Shown piece after piece: positions 19,787-33,805 of a stretch of 64,000 nt of DNA. Each line of letters opens with the position of its first letter. The first letter of the stretch is position 1. A model generated the notes under the pieces. That model searched no databases and was not told the DNA's origin. It worked only from the letters and a program-made list of their open reading frames with translations. The stretch covers positions 67,722-131,721 of the forward strand of contig KB445810.1 in NCBI GenBank assembly GCA_000320605.2, given 5' to 3'. The stretch is from Gelatoporia subvermispora B. Taxonomy: Eukaryota > Basidiomycota > Agaricomycetes > Polyporales > Gelatoporiaceae. The translations under genes and the position numbers were made by a program.

Positions 19787-22700
19787 ATGTACTTCAAGGC
19801 GCTGGTGTACGCGTATGTGCTTGGTGGATTGACCTTCATACCACTGCTTGTCCTCGCCGCGGTCTTCTACACCATCTACACCTCCGTGCCCGTCTCCGAG
19901 ACGACCGATGCCGCCAAACTCGCCCAGCAGCGTGTAGAGGACCTCCCCGAGGTCGACGACGGGGGCGTAGACCCGCCCTCCACGACCGCTGCGCCTGCCC
20001 CCGCTGACGTCAACGACCTCCCCCGGGTGCGCAGGGGCTGGCTCACCGTGCGCCGTACGTTCGAGGAGTCACCCGCGGATGCCTCGTACGTTGGTATGGT
20101 GCGTGGCTTCATCGACGCACGCTCCAAAGACCCGAAGCGCTCCCGCCCGAAGGACATGTGGTATGCCGTCCTCAAGGCCAAGATTCTCTACCTTTACGAG
20201 GACGAGAACATGACCGAGTGCGAGGCCGCGATCGAGCTCGGTGGGCACGAGGTCACGATCTACCCCACGAGCCTGCTGGACGGCGAGCTGTTCTCGCGCC
20301 GGAATGCGATCTGCCTCAAGCCGAGGGTGCCCCCGCCGGAGCGCGAGATGCCAAGCGTCACGAAGGAGATGAAGCTTCAGGAGGAGGACGTGGACGAGAA
20401 GGTCGACGAGAAGGGCGGGGGCGCGAAACAGAGGCAGCGCGAGCGAGAGCGGCTCGCCGAGCTCGAGAGGCAGCGCGAGGAGGCTCGCGAGGAGGCCCTG
20501 GACGTGTCGACACCCTGGTTCATCTTTGTGCGCTCCGTGGTCGACATGGAAGACTGGTACCTCGCGCTGGTGCACGCCTCGGAACAGCCGCCGAATACCC
20601 ATACCCTAGAGCCTCTGCGGTCGGTCTTCCAGCCTGGCGACATGAATCATCTGGTCGAGACCCTCGACGAGCAGCCCGACATCATTCCTATGCGGTGGCT
20701 GAACGCTCTCATCGGAAGGATATTCTTCAGCTACTACCGCACAAATGCTCTGGAGTCGTATATCATCGGACGGTTCATGAAGAAGCTCTCCAAGATCAAG
20801 CGGCCTGGTTTCCTCTCGGACATCGTCGTGAAGGAGGTCTCTGTAGGGAACAAGGCTCCGACATTCAGCAAGCCCATGCTGAAGGAGCTCACGAAAGAGG
20901 GCGATGCGGCGCTCGAGGTGCAGTTGCATTACAAGGGCGAATTCCGCGTCACGGTAGAAGCCACGGCCATCATCAACCTTGGCGCACGCTTCAAAACGTA
21001 CACAGTGAAACTCGTGCTGGCCCTGGTCCTGAGGGAGCTCGAGGGTAACATGCTGATCAAGGTCAAGCGTCCACCAAGCAGTCGCATCTGGTACGCGTTC
21101 ACGCAAATGCCTCGCATTGTTTTGGATGTGGAACCGGTTGTGAGCGACCGTCAGATCACTTGGGGTATGATTCTGGGCACGATCGAGTCAAGAGTCAAGG
21201 AAGTTGTACGTGGACTTTCTTCGTTAGCCTGCGTGCCCATTGCACATCGCTCACGGCACACAACTAGATCCAAGAATCGGTGGTTCTGCCTAACATGGAC
21301 GACATCTCGTTCTTCGACAGTTCCAAGTACCAGCATCGCGGGGGCATCTGGGCAGACGCCTCGCGGCAGGAGCCTTCGCCACCAGTGTCTCCCCCCCAAT
21401 CAGCTGTGCCGGACGACGAACGCTCCGTAGCTTCCGCGCCACTGGCCGAGTCGTCCAAGCCTGCGATGGACGACGTCGAACGTCCTCCACTTCCAGAACG
21501 CTCTCACTCAGCAGAGGAGGTACAGACAGAGTCCAAGACATCTGCAACGTCGGAGTCGGGGCCGGTTCGGCCCGGGGCAAGCAGCGTTTCCACGTCTCCT
21601 CCCGGCACGTCCCCGACACGACGGCGGACCTGGTTCGGCGCACAGGAGATGGCCGCCGCCGCATCAAGCTCGAGCTCGCTGGGTGGTGTCGGGCCAATAG
21701 ATGTCCCAAGGGGGCGTTCGTCAGATACGGAGAGCACCAAGTCGCGTCGGTCGGTATCGACGCCCATTCCGAAGGACGGAGCAGACACGAATACAGACGC
21801 GCTCCACCCACTCGAGGAAGACACGAGCGAGTACCTCTCGCCTGCGCCGCGGCGCTCGCCGTCGACGCACTCGCGCTCGTCCGCGGGGCACACCGATGAC
21901 GGCGGGTTCACGTCGGCTTCCGAATCGGAAGCCCCCGCGCCCGCGCAGCGCACGCACAAGGTGTCACAAAGCAGCAGCAGCAGCAGCGCGTGGCGCAACC
22001 CGCCCAGCAGTCCGACGTCGTTCCTGCAGACGCTCAAGTCGCGCGCGGGGGATAAGCAGGCGCTGAGCAATACGGCGAAGGAGGCGATGCGCAAGTGGGG
22101 CATGAACTGGGGTGCGAAGAGGGAAAATGGGAATGGGAACAACATTGGAGGTGGTACAGACGAGCGTTCTACGGAGTCGGCGCAGGGCGACCGCGAGAGG
22201 ATGGACGATTCGAGGGCACATAGGGTGCGGCCGAGCTATGCGGAGGTCAGGGCACACGTCGCGCATCGGAAGGAGCGCGAGCGGGTCGATCCTGGCGATG
22301 CATCAGCCAACGCGGAGCAGTCGTCTTCCGGCCCAATCCCCATACCTCAAAGCGACAGAGGCAAAGAAGTCTCCCCCAGCCCCCCGTCCTCACACGATGC
22401 ACACTTGCTCGCACCGACATACTCGAGCGGCGCCTCCGTCTCACCCTCCGTCTCACCCCGCCCAGAGTCGCGCTCCGTCTCTCCCATGCACCGGACCGAG
22501 TCCCTTCCGCCACTCGCCCCTGACGAGCCCGAGCAGCCGCCATCCCCGATCCACACACAGCCGCCACCGCCCAAGAGCATGACGATCCCGGGCATCCACG
22601 CGAGCCACCGCGGCGAGGTGATGTCGCTCGGCTACGCGCCCCCGCCCCACCCCCGCCAGAGCCGAAGAAGGCGCCGGCGATCCAGAGCGTGTATCGGCTG

Positions 22701-23336
22701 TGGAAGAACCCTGCGCTGAATGCGGGCGGGGGCGCGCAGAGTTCGAGCTCGAGCGAACCGCAGGCAACACAGGTCCAGGCTGGGTTTACGGGGACGGACC
22801 AGGATGCCCCCAGCGCGTCGAGCACAAGCGTGGCAAGCTCGCAGCCACAGCAGCCGCAGACGGACCAGCCGCAAGAAAAGCAGGCAAGGCCGACCCCGCC
22901 TGAACTCCCTGAGCGTCCCCAGCCCACACCTACACCCGCGCCCGCGTCCGCACCAGCTGCGCCCGGCCTCCCGCCGCCGCTCCCCCCGCGCACAAACTCG
23001 ACGCGCGTGCTCGTCCGCCCCGCGCCGTCCCCGGAGCTCGTGCAGTCCGCGTCCGCAGCCGACGTCGCGCCCGGGCCCACGCCGTCCTCGCCCGCATCTG
23101 CCGCGCTCCAGTCGATCGTGTCGAAGGACCGCACGCGTCGCGCGTCGCTGCAGGCGTCGCCCGAGCGTGCGGAGGAACAAGGACAAGGTGAGAGTCCGAG
23201 GGGCTCTCCGCCGGCGTCGTCAGTTTTGAGTAGCCCCGGTGCGCGCGAGCCGCCGTCCCCGCCTGCGCGCCCGGCCCCGCCTGCGTTGCCCCCGCGGCGG
23301 ACGCCTGCGCCTGTGTCTGCGCCCGTGGGCTCGTAA
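19787..23336 (+). CDS. Nvj2/TEX2-type PH and SMP domain lipid-transfer protein
   Basis: Exon 1 is 19787-21205; exon 2 starts at 21268. The ATG at 19787 directly precedes an N-terminal membrane helix ([20 protein letters not shown], residues about 12-31). A PH-like domain follows ([13 protein letters not shown]...[15 protein letters not shown]...[20 protein letters not shown]), interrupted by a charged Lys/Glu/Arg coiled segment. The SMP domain covers about residues 290-475 ([18 protein letters not shown]...[20 protein letters not shown]). The tail is long, Ser/Pro-rich and disordered. Family members sit in the ER membrane at contact sites (nucleus-vacuole or ER-Golgi) and move lipids such as ceramide. 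Near 22,640 the frame changes within a C-rich run; either a 44-nt intron (22618-22661) or a one-base indel joins HRGE to [17 protein letters not shown]. Confidence 0.88.
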
Positions 23337-23870
23337 GATCTGTTATGCGCACAATGAGGGGCGATGAGGGTGGTGACATGACGGAGTGGCACGGCCGATG
23401 GACGATGTAGTATATTGAGGTGTACTATATCACACGATGCATTGTACTTTATTTCACGCATTGCATACGCATACATACATATATCGTTCCCCGGCTCGGT
23501 CTGGCTTTTGCTGCATGATCTGCAGCTCTGTGGTGTGGGCTTGGTGTTAGTTGGGTCCTCGCGTGTGTGTTACAAGACGTATACTTGTCGAGCCTTATCT
23601 ATTCTTTCTGTTGCGACGGTCTGTTCACCTCCAGGACTTCCTGTGGCCAAGGACTCAGCCGTGGAGGTATTTCATAGATCGCTTAATATGGCAATCATAC
23701 TTCCTTTTCAGGATTAGCACCCAATTACACGCGCCTATTGGACCGCCCTACTTAGAGAATCTCAGTTGCTACTTCAGATGACGATCGACACTTGGGGAGG
23801 ACCTCAAACGGGCGCAAGAATGTGCACCTAATATCGTAGCATTGTACGGTAGTAATACAAGATCCATAAC
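23337..23870. other. Convergent intergenic region
   Basis: Holds the 3' flanks of the lipid-transfer protein gene and the opposing hypothetical gene. No separate gene seen; a run of TATA/TACATA-type sequence near 23460-23485 may serve 3' end formation. Confidence 0.4.
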
Positions 23871-24843
23871 CTACATGTAACTGCCCTGCCTGTGTACACT
23901 CCGTGCATGCGCGGCTGCTCTCCGCGGCGAAGCACAACACTGTGACCGCGGGTCCGAAGACGCCTTTTGTCTGCGGCCCAGGAAGGGCCGGGAGAACATG
24001 CCCTTCGCAAACTGCTCCTCGGGGTCGGGTAGCAGTGCGCGCCAGTGTCCGCGTTCATAACGCCACTGTTCGACGAGCGGACATGGTGCTGCAACAAGTG
24101 GCGGAAAGACGGCGTTCAGGACGGGGTGCGCAGGCACCGCGAGGCGGTTCCCGAAGGACGCGTCTTGGTATGGAACGAGACACGCACGGTCACGCGGCTG
24201 CGAGGGGCAGAGCGTGATGATGATCGTAGGGAGCGACGGGTCGGAGGTTGTGATAACAATTGGTGTCTGTGGCGCGGGCGCGGTGAGGATATGTATGGGG
24301 TGAGCGGCAAGAGGAACCGGTGCACGCACGGCTGCGGACGACCTCCGTCGTTTTCGGGGAGGTCTGTCTAGTGGAGGTGTTGCGACAGTCAGTGATGGTG
24401 TCTCTGATGGGAGCACACTCGACTGTCCCGCCTGCGAACCCGATGTCAGAATATGTTGCGGTCTCGAGCGTCCTGTATAGACACCGACTTTATTGGCAAC
24501 CTCCTCAGATGGCGCAGCTAGCGAGGGCGTTTCAAGGTCTGCGAGCAGCCTCGCCACCTCCTCCACGTCGTCATGCAGGGTATTCGATATTGCTCGGTAC
24601 ACAGGGCTGACCGTGCGCACGCACGCCTGTGCGACCTTGGCCCAGGCGATGTCAGGCAGCGGGCGGACCAGCTCGCGAAGCCCGTCTACATCGACCAGCT
24701 TTCCCTCTAAGTCAGCGAACGTGGGCCGAACCGAACAGTATTCCATCACTCACCAGGAGTTCTTCCCGCGTACTCGCGTAGTCCTCCGCATCTAGCGGTG
24801 CACGCAGCGCCCTCCCTGCACTTCTTGCTATTCGCGAGATCAT
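23871..24843 (-). CDS. Hypothetical disordered protein, two exons
   Basis: Read from ATG at 24843 with a first exon encoding MISRIARSAGRALRAPLDAE..., a 49-nt intron (donor GTGAGT) and a second exon running to a stop at 23871; about 300 residues. The N-terminal part is helical (LVDVDGLRELVRPLPDIAWA, then VSPVYRAISNTLHDDVEEVA). The middle is Pro/Thr-rich with a basic patch RPPRKRRRSS that could be a nuclear signal. The end has an ordered-looking block VEQWRYERGHWRALLPDPEE then MFSRPFLGRRQ. I do not recognise the family. The convergent gene upstream and the CCAAT-containing region downstream (24.9-25.1 kb) fit a real transcription unit. Confidence 0.6.
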
Positions 24844-25625
24844 ACTAGGAATTCAAGGTGGTTGCGGGGCAGCGCGCGGCGGTGGTCGTGCTAGGAAGGC
24901 CCCAAGAGTTGAAAGCAGGGTCGTCGGGAGCCACCGCGCGTGCATCCCGCACAAAATAGCAAACACGGAAATATGTACAGCGGCTGCGCGGCTGGTCTGG
25001 GGTCGGTGGCTGTCCATACGGCGTTCTGATTGGGTAGCCGGTTAGGAGCTCACCGGGGCCCGGCTCTTCGCACTCGCATTGGACAAAGTTAGGGCCCAGG
25101 CACCTGCCAATCAGCGGGCCACGTGCACATGATCGGGCTCAGATCTGCCTCCGCTGGTCAATTGAGTCAGGTAAGGTCCGCGCAGCATTTGACTCAGTCT
25201 TTAGTCGATCGGATTTCGATATTTTGAACGAAGCAGCAGTCAGAAAAAGGCTGAACAGAGCCCTACACCTCAATATAAAGGAGATGTAAAGCTACACAAA
25301 TTACACGAAATCCTATTATAGCGTGCGTGGTAAGAGAAGAGACGGACGGACGCGTGATGAGAACACTTTGGACGACCCTCGGGCAGAACCATGTAAAATG
25401 CACTAGCGATGTCATGGGCCATTGCGCTGCGGCTTGTGAGACACATTGGACGCCACATATGCCACGCAGAGTTGCAATAGGGTATATGCCGAGCAACACG
25501 CAGCAGGAAGACTCGAGCAATGTAGAGTAGAATGTACCGTACAATAACGCAACCTAATATGATCGCACGATAACCTCACAGTGTTAGATGATGGCAATTT
25601 CGTGTACAAGCATCCTTCTCCTCGA
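24844..25625. other. Intergenic region with CCAAT-type sequences
   Basis: About 780 bases. The first part, upstream of the minus-strand hypothetical gene, contains CCAAT-like words (GCCAATCAG near 25106, ATTGG near 25030 and 25077). The rest holds the 3' flank of the glycosyltransferase gene, part of which (25550-25625) is duplicated near 7680-7770. No gene is seen. Confidence 0.45.
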
Positions 25626-27874
25626 CTAGTGATACAACTCGAACCCCGTCCAGATAGGGACCACCTGATCCTGGTTGTCTATCTCCACCCATCGCTTCCT
25701 CTCCTCATTGATACTTCCAGTCGAATAATCTGCGCCGTCGTCGAAGCCGAACGCACGATCAAACCCAAGTCCCAGTGCCGACAGCTTGCATGCATTCGAC
25801 CTGCAAATCAAGTGACAATGCATCAGCCAACCGGGCCGACACTAACCAAATCACAGACGCGGACAAGCCGCAATAACACGGCGAGGGCATACCTGACAGT
25901 GCAAACAACCGCCCCAGGGACCACATCGCCCTCCCCCGCCCACAGCCCGCTCATCATCGCAAAATCCACGACCATCCCCCGCGTGAGCCTTACGCGCTCC
26001 TCCTCGTCCTCCTTCACAAATACTGTCTGATTGTATTCATGGTGCGGCGCGAGCGCGCGCAGCTCGGACTTCGTGCTCGTCCCCAGCGCAAACAGCGCCG
26101 TCTCCGGCGGGAACGCCGCGAAGAACTCGCGCAGCGTCTCCGGCGCGTCCGACGCGACGTACGCGATCGGCGCCGCGGGGAACTGCGCGGGTTCCGGGTT
26201 CACGGGAGACGCGTCTACGTTGAGCCCATTCGTGTACAGTCTGTCCCAGGTGTCCCGTGCGGCCTGCACGTAGTTCTCGAGCGGGACGTAGCTGGTGTGG
26301 TATTTCCACGACTTGGCTGTCTGGTCCCCGCGCCGGATGTGCACGGAGATGTAGGGGGAGGGCATGCTTGGTGGAGATGTCTCGGTTGATCGGTGGGCCT
26401 CACTCGTGGGTTCGGAATCTGAGAGGGAGAGAATGGATGCCATCTCGGTTCGTGCGGCTTTAATGAGCTCTGTGTTGTACGTATTTGGACGGATGGTCTG
26501 TGTAAATGAGTCTTGTGCACGTTCGAACATTGGCCGTTGTCGATTAAGTTGACGGCTGAAGCTGTGTTATTTGTGAGATCAAGAGTGTGTGCGATAAATA
26601 AATTCGAGCATACGGGTCTTCAAATTCTTCGAAGAATTCGTGACCAAAGTGGAATTTTGCTGTTTGAGAACTAACGACCTAAAGCCGCTGTGTTATGATT
26701 CTCTCGTCGTTATACATACAGTATTACGCACCCAATGCCTGCAAGATTCCGACTAAGGGGGATAAATTTGAATACTGTCGCGCGACTCACCTAGCTACTC
26801 GAGGGCAGGCTACAAGCTCTGCGACAAATAGTCAGTCGGGTAAGTACAGCGACAACCTACGAGGTAACGTACCTTCAGGTGGTGGTGGTAAACATCCAGG
26901 CTCAGGGCCCGATTCAAGTGTACGTACATCCTCAAAATGATCGGTCCATCTAGGCCGCATGAACAACAGACTCATCGAGAATACGTTGAATGACTCACTT
27001 TCCGCGGTTCCAATATCTATCGTCAACGAAGAATGTTCTATTTTGCTTTGTCCAACGTCAGTGACCGGTCCAGGAACATCCCGCATCAAGCAACATTGAC
27101 ATAGCAGGAACTTACCTCTCGCGCCATCCCTGCTGCCTGCGCCATCAAGGCCAAGTCAGCCACGAGTCCCACATGGCCGTCCAGCATATAAGTTATTGTA
27201 CTCGAGCAAGTCAGTTGGCGGCCGTCTTCCGATACGGCGTCGTGGTGGGGTACGTCCAGCGGACCCATTTTCGGCGGCACCCAGTAGCCAGCGTGGTGCA
27301 TAAATCCTCCCATCACTTTGTTACACTCCCTTAGGTACTCTGAGCCAGTCAGAGGGAACCGGGTATAGTTTTCGTATGACAGTAATCGTCCCTCCGGGGG
27401 AAAGCTGTCGACATATGATGCAACCTCTGGTTCTTCGTCGGTCGTCTCCGCGCTCCACAACTCTTCGAGAGTCCCTGGCTTTCTGAGCGAGACGGCGATC
27501 ATGGAGAGGAGCAGGCCAGCTAGTATAGAGCCCAGGATCAATGGAGACTTGCTCAGCACGAGCGAAAGTGCATGTGCCGCTCCTTCCTTGCCCTTCAGGA
27601 TCTCGTGGTCGTCTCCCCTACTCCGGTATCCCGCCGGGGAACCCGAGCCCGCAAGTAGCGGCCGCGACTGCTGGCTTGCTGCATCAACATGCGCATCCGC
27701 GTCGTCGTCCTGGTCGATCTGCTCCAGTTCAATCTCGGTGTATCCCTCCTCCGCGCGCCCCGCGCGCGAGTGTGGCGTGCGCGGCGTGAGCACGCGAGTG
27801 TGCGGTCGGCGCGGGCTGCCCATTACGGAGATGTCAGAGGGCGTCCGGCCTGAGCGCGTCGAGGGCCTTGTCAT
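25626..27874 (-). CDS. Type II membrane glycosyltransferase, fucosyltransferase-like (HIRRGD motif)
   Basis: Start chosen at ATG 27874 (MTRPSTRSGRTPSD) because the frame upstream lacks an ATG. Exon 1 ends at 27116; short exons follow that I joined by splice sites and sense: TFFVDDRYWNRGK, WTDHFEDVRTLESGPEPGC, LVACPRVAR, a block with TAKFHFGHEFFEEFEDP, then MFERAQDS...PYISVHIRRGDQTAKSW. The last exon ends WTGFELYH. One membrane helix (PLILGSILAGLLLSMIAVSL, about residues 110-130) after a short cytosolic tail indicates a Golgi type II protein. The HxRRGD motif is the GDP-fucose-binding signature shared by alpha-1,6- and protein O-fucosyltransferases (GT23/GT65/GT68 fold); the exact acceptor is unknown. 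Its last exon has an inverted, orphan duplicate at 7481-7770. Confidence 0.8.
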
Positions 27875-28150
27875 CGTCTGGAGGGCTGGAAATGCGGGGA
27901 GATGTGCTGGCAGACGAGAGACACGGTGCAGGGCATAAAGCGCTGCCTGCAACAAGAGATGTCAGGCTCGCGACGGCGTCTGTCGCGAACAGACAACGTC
28001 CATAGCATGCGTGGGAATCTCCATTTCGAGTAATTCATGCCTCCCGGCTTGGCGAGCTTCAAATTCAAGTCGTTGGTCTCGGCAATACGTCTCTTCGTTC
28101 TGCTCTCTGCCTGGCCAAAAATTCAGTACTTTGAAGCAACCGCCGTCAAC
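27875..28150. promoter_or_regulatory. Shared divergent promoter region of the glycosyltransferase and NIF3 genes
   Basis: 276 bases between two divergent start codons. No TATA box was recognised. Confidence 0.4.
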
Positions 28151-29307
28151 ATGTCCTTTGTCAAGCAGATATGTAGATTGATGGAGAAGGTCGCGCCTCT
28201 GCGCCTCGCGGAGAAGTGGGATAACGTCTGTCTCTCTTGAATACACTGCGTATCGCACGAGAAAATCAATTGACATCGTTGCGCCCTAGGTTGGACTATT
28301 GCTTGGTATTTTACCCCTGAATAAATTCTGCAACACCCGCCTGACTTGCGCTTTGAGAGGCACCTGAACGTGCTGTGCACCCCAAGCCGCGCCGCGTACT
28401 CCTGACCATCGAGTAGGCAGACGCTCCATACCCATACACACCGTGTGTCCACTCACCCAGGAACACCATGACTTCAGCCTCACAACTGCCGTGGCAGACG
28501 AGGCCCTCGAGCAAGACGCGAGCGTCATCATCGCATACCACCCAGCCATCTTCAAGCCCCTCAGCTCCATCACATTCTCCAACCCGATCCAAGCCTCCCT
28601 CCTCCGCTGCGCAGCGGCCGGTATATCCGTCTACAGCCCGCACTCGGCGCTGGACTCGGTCCACGGAGGCATCAATGACTGGTTGTGCCAGGTCCTGGCC
28701 CGCGGCCTGACCAGCGGAACCTATGAGACGAAATGCATTGCCGAGGAGAACGAGCTGGGCGGCCAGGGCAGGATCCTCACGTTCAAGGAACCAATGTCTA
28801 TGGCCACTCTCGAGCAGAACATCAAGATTGGGCTGCAGCTCCCCCACAGTGAGCATCCGCGTTAACCCGGCTATCCGTCATGATATTCATGCAGCTTCGA
28901 CTCCGCCTAGTCCAAGTCGCATATACCCCCGCGCGCCAGCTGTCGGACATCCGCTCGGTAGCCATCTGCGCCGGCTCTGGTAGTTCAATGCTCCTCGGTG
29001 TTAATGCGGACGTATACTTAACTGGCGAAATGTCCCACCACGAAGTCCTAGCCGCAGTCGCGACTGGGCACAACGTTGTACTTTGTGCGTTCTATTTCCA
29101 AAGCCCCGAACCCTAGTCGGCTTAAGTTCGTCCATAGGTGGGCACTCGAACACAGAAAGAGGCTATCTGCAAACCCTCGCGCAGAACCTACACCATCAAA
29201 TCCACGCTGCCGCAGAGGAAGAGACGGATGAGCGACAAAAGTTGCAGCTGCAAGAGACGCAGATCCTTGTGAGTAAGGCGGACCGAGACCCGCTACAAAT
29301 TCGATGA
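28151..29307 (+). CDS. NIF3: NIF3/YbgI-family protein (GTP cyclohydrolase 1 type 2 homologue)
   Basis: ATG 28151 begins MSFVKQICRLMEKVAPLRLA, the usual NIF3 start, followed by EKWDN and VGLLL. The metal-site motifs are present: YHPAIF near the middle, and GHSNTERGYL near the end with the conserved His and Glu. SVAICAGSGSSML and DVYLTGEMSHHEVLAA are also family motifs, and the C-terminus SKADRDPLQI is typical. Family members are toroidal di-metal hydrolase-like proteins; the cellular substrate is unclear and the yeast name comes from Ngg1 interaction. The VGLLL segment is encoded by a 16-nt exon (28290-28305). A later splice uses acceptor CCGCCTAG to give PHIQVAYTPA. The gene converges with NDUFS2, 94 bases away. 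Confidence 0.9.
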
Positions 29308-29401
29308 GCGGCTCGGAGGAAAATACTCAGACTGTCTTACGATCGGACCAAATGTTAAAATGCACGCTCTATGAAACATCCTCCATTCACAATATCTTAC
29401 T

Positions 29402-31395
<1,994 letters not shown>

Positions 31396-31613
31396 CGTGC
31401 TCGTCGTTGTCGGCGTCGTGGTTGGCCAAACGCACCGATTTCATTCGTCGGGGGCTCTCGGCCGAATGCGGAAGGTCGTTCCCACACGGGATCACCGACG
31501 TCAGGCAGGTCGCAGCTCGAGCGGTTAGCCGTTTCGCGACGCGCTGATATGCGCTGTGTCTCCTTCCAGCTCACTCTTGAGCCTATGGTCTCGCTCGACT
31601 GATACTCATAAGA
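31396..31613. promoter_or_regulatory. Divergent promoter region between NDUFS2 and the MRH receptor gene
   Basis: 218 bases separate the two divergent start codons, so both core promoters must lie here. No TATA box is evident. Confidence 0.45.
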
Positions 31614-32972
31614 ATGCGGGAAACCTCAGGATGCCGGATTACTTGGATCATACCCTTGTTCTTACTCTGGCTGTGCGCCACAGCGGTTGTGGCGGACGAA
31701 ACACCGTGTACGGCTCATGATGGCGGCCAGTTCTACGACATGAGCCCGCTGAAGTCAAGGTGGGTATTGTACACCAATCCATGCAAGTCAGGCTGCAGAC
31801 CCCTTTCTTGATCACATGAAATATTCCGCTACTTATCTTCAACAATTGTCTGAGTCTGTCGAGGCGGCGTATAATGATTGAATGATTGACCTAGTTCTCC
31901 AGTAAAGACTACGAGTTCTATTCACCATCTGGAGAACATTTCGTCATCAATGTTTGCAAGCCCGTGTCTAATGACACATGGGCAGTGAAAGTCGACAATC
32001 CCGAGGACGTTGCAGGCTTCACTCGACGTGAGCATGGCGACTTCTCAATCGGGTGAGCATGCCACTCTGAATGTACACATTCGAGAACTGGCGCTCACAA
32101 ACCGTATGTAATGAAGAGACGCAAATACTACATTGCTTGTTCGAGATGGTCACCCACTGCTGATCATGACCGAAGGCTCGGCGTGCCCTTTAGCTAGCGG
32201 CATGACCGCATCTACAGCAATTCGGTTCATCTGCGATACTTCTGTGTTTGGCCCCGGTCAGTTAAGAATAGCTTTCATTACTTGGTATAGTCAGACTAAA
32301 TAGAGACGCGGGAACCTAGGAAAGCCTGAGCTTGTTGCTCAATTGCCTCCCGACGATGCGTCTGCATGCGCCTTCTTCATTGAATGGAGAACCCATGTAA
32401 GTCATTACATCTGCATTGTAATGTTTTGTATTTTGTACTCACAGGAGACAAGGTTGCGTGTCCAACTCGAGAAAAGGGCTCCTCCTGGGGCGTGTTCTCT
32501 ATCCTGGCTCTGATGTACGTCCTCTTCCAGTAATCGTGTTGGAATTCTCTATTGATTGTAGAACAGTCTAGGTATTCTGCTCGCTCTCTACCTCATCCTG
32601 GGAACATTATACAACCGCTATGTCCTCCAGCTGCAGGGGCTTGAGCAGTTACCTCGATTTGGCTTCGTCGGCGAGTTCATGGAATTCCTGCGCAGCTGTG
32701 CCGCCCGTGTTAAGGACCAATCCTCGGACACCTGGCAATCCCGCGGCAGCGGCTCAGGTCGTTGGGGTAGTGGCGGCGGCTGGAGCCGCGGCGCCGCAAA
32801 CGGCTATAGAGGGCTAGCGAATTCCAGAGAGGAACAGGAGGCGATCATTGGCGGTCCTCCGGGTTTCCTGGACGAAGAAGACGAAGAGGACGATCACCCA
32901 CATGAGAGCGGCGGAGACTCGCAGAATGCGGGACTATCAGGGATGGATGCGAACGGAGTCATTCGTTTGTAA
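31614..32972 (+). CDS. Mannose-6-phosphate-receptor-homology (MRH) sorting receptor, MRL1/ATG27-like
   Basis: The N-terminus has a signal peptide (WIIPLFLLWLCATAVVADET). The lumenal part contains the Cys-spaced MRH pattern: ETPCTAHDGGQFYDMSPL, then SKDYEFYSPSGEHFVINVC, then GDANTTLLVRDGHPLLIM and STAIRFICDTSVFG, with ACAFFIEWRTH before the last Cys. One membrane helix follows (LGILLALYLILGTLYNRYVL). The cytosolic tail has a Gly/Arg/Ser stretch and an acidic cluster DEEDEEDD, a typical sorting signal. Such proteins carry cargo between Golgi and endosome/vacuole. Multi-exon; splice sites were joined by sense. Mrl1 and Atg27 both have this architecture; the absence of an Atg27-type C-terminal tyrosine motif favours an Mrl1-like role, not proven. 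Confidence 0.82.
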
Positions 32973-33700
32973 TAGGTCGGTTATGTTCTGGATTTGTCTG
33001 CACTCCGCGCTATCTAAAGTATGTACTCTGAATTTGCTATGGTATTGTCTCTGTGTGGTGCGGTGCAAAAGCGCTTGTAGTGGCGGAGACAACGGCAGCT
33101 TCCACAAATACTTCCGCACTTGATGCGTTGTATCACACCGACGCCTCTGACGTCGCCGGTGGGAGCATCACAATTGATTCCATCGCCACCGCCTATGTCG
33201 GAGAAGCAGTAGCGCGTGAGCCTGTGTCCAACATCGCAGCCATTGGATGTAGGGCGGCGTTCTCACTCTGGGGATGGAATCGCAAGCGTGAGCGACGCAC
33301 ACGCCCGACTGGCATTTGACTTTACGATGTGGCTGCTGTCATGGCGAAAGTACTTTCTGGACTAAGAAGATGAACGGGCTCGCCTGGATGGACAAAAAGG
33401 TGGGCATGGCGATTTCGACGGTGTCGATCCTCATAGGCCTCATGAATGGTTATTTGTGTGTTCGGTTTGTACATCGTACAGGGAAGGCAAACAAGACGAC
33501 CAAATGGAAGAGCATCGGGAGATGAGCTGAGATGGGCCAAGAAAAGGGACAATCTGGGGACAAAAGAAATTTGATTATCTTTGAGCGTGGGAAGGGCGAG
33601 ATAGCGGATAGATGAGGCGGTCGGAGGGGAAGACGGGCTCTCTCCTGGACGTAATCAGAGGAACGACCTCTCGCGGGGTGCGGTTGCTTTGAGATTCACC
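32973..33700. other. Intergenic region upstream of the first bHLH gene
   Basis: About 730 bases without a recognisable gene; contains the 3' flank of the MRH receptor gene and distal promoter of the bHLH gene. Confidence 0.45.
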
Positions 33701-33706
33701 GTCCAT

Positions 33707-33757
33707 TGTCTTTCTCCTTCCTCTCTCTCTCTTTTCTTCTTTTTTCTTTTCCCATTG
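33707..33757 (+). promoter_or_regulatory. CT-rich promoter tract of the first bHLH gene
   Basis: A nearly pure pyrimidine run (CTCTCTCTCTTTTCTTC and similar) lies 50-100 bases before the ATG at 33806. Such CT boxes mark transcription starts of well-expressed fungal genes. Confidence 0.55.
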
Positions 33758-33805
33758 TGATTTAGTTCGCGCTTTCTTGCTTGAACGACCTGACACGACC
33801 CCACG

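Noticed and set aside
20158..21048. 296-codon plus-strand frame inside the Nvj2-like gene
   Set aside because: Out-of-frame shadow of the PH-SMP coding exon, rich in Arg/Gly/Ala.
22247..23476. 409-codon minus-strand frame over the 3' part of the Nvj2-like gene
   Set aside because: Gly/Ala/Arg/Ser-rich shadow of a GC-rich coding region; the plus strand carries the recognised protein.
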